NCBI GenBank assembly: GCA_050260095.1
Contig: JBLNBQ010000071.1
Span: 1 to 13,612 of the forward strand
Direction of reading: 5' to 3'
DNA from: JBLNBQ01 sp050260095
GTDB lineage: Bacteria > Bacillota > UBA5301 > DYFA01
Length of the DNA: 13,612 bases
Under the pieces are notes generated by a model that did no database searches, had not been told where the DNA came from, and saw only the letters and a list, made by a program, of their open reading frames with translations. Positions 13,366-13,612 of the stretch are shown here, piece after piece (position 1 is the first letter of the stretch; every line of letters begins with the position of its first letter). A program made the translations under genes and the position numbers.

Positions 13366-13612
13366 TCACAGCCGCAGGTCGATGGCGCTGGGGCCGGTTG
13401 CAGCCGGGCCGGCCGGGCCGGACTTATCCGGCGGCGCGGCCGGGGACGGCGGCGCCACGGTGTAGGCGATGTGTCCGGCCTTGAGCCCGGCGCTTTCGAG
13501 CGCCGCCCGGAGTTCCGGCTCGTGGGCCTGGAAGAGGGCGGCCCCCGGCGCGCCGGCCCCCTAGATGTGGGCGTCGGTGGCACCCCGGGCGCGCCCGCCC
13601 CCGTCGCTCCCG
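13366..13612 (-). pseudogene. C-terminal part of a FliK/YlqG-like protein, frame broken by TAG or a frameshift; truncated by the window end
   Basis: Reading back from TGA at 13366, ten bases before the FlhB-like ATG, a 64-codon frame encodes APGAALFQAHEPELRAALES, then AGLKAGHIAYTV, a Pro/Ala-rich linker and IDLRL. The LRAALESAGL stretch and the closing DLRL resemble the end of FliK-like hook-length proteins and YlqG. The frame is closed by TAG at 13561-13563, and no ATG, GTG or TTG lies between that stop and the conserved part. One extra G in the five-G run (13557-13561) would join it to a Pro/Ala-rich frame open to the window edge. A sequencing or assembly error near a contig end is as likely as true gene decay. 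Homology is by motif only. Confidence 0.5.

Overview
The window is GC-rich bacterial DNA with gene-dense, mostly housekeeping and accessory content and no sign of mobile elements, CRISPR or rRNA. Very strong Shine-Dalgarno sequences (AAGGAGG type), frequent GTG and TTG starts, both tRNAs carrying encoded CCA, an HD-GYP protein with a Bacillota-style N-terminus, and a short FlhB-like protein next to a FliK-like C-terminus (the ylqG-ylqH arrangement known from Bacillus) suggest a high-GC member of the Bacillota, such as the Symbiobacterium, Limnochorda or Thermaerobacter groups. This placement is inference. One feature pulls toward a diderm member: the peptide-binding protein has a signal peptidase I type leader and no usable lipobox.

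Layout. 1-150: tRNA-Ser(GCU) and its terminator. 167-1216 (-): HD-GYP cyclic-di-GMP phosphodiesterase. 1378-1917 (+): CPBP membrane protease. 1914-2109 (+): a consensus sigma-70 promoter overlapping the CPBP stop codon, tRNA-Arg(ACG) and a strong terminator. 2119-5078 (-): a two-gene unit, a soluble two-PAS histidine kinase followed by a CrtI/phytoene-desaturase-family FAD oxidoreductase. 5100-8883 (+): a structured leader, a DppA-like peptide-binding protein, an intercistronic hairpin, the permeases DppB and DppC, and a large closing hairpin. No dppD/dppF ATPase genes follow. 8935-11149 (-): three co-directional genes, a small secreted protein of unknown function with a pilin-like cysteine segment, a minimal RhlE-type DEAD-box helicase and an RRM RNA-binding protein. 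11296-13004 (+): a two-gene ABC-2 exporter that resembles NodI/NodJ. 13068-13612 (-): the FlhB C-terminal homologue, preceded by the end of a FliK-like gene whose frame is broken by a stop at the window edge.

How the genes fit together. The DppABC unit would import peptides using an ATPase encoded elsewhere. The helicase and RRM protein form a plausible RNA-remodelling pair. The NodIJ-like pair is a complete two-component exporter of unknown substrate. The kinase has no partner response regulator in view, and its link to the oxidoreductase rests only on gene order.

No clearly novel system is visible. The best leads are the secreted pilin-like protein, the broken FliK-like gene, the ATPase-less Dpp unit with its leader structures, and the kinase-desaturase pair. 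All starts and folds were read by eye; no homology search was run.
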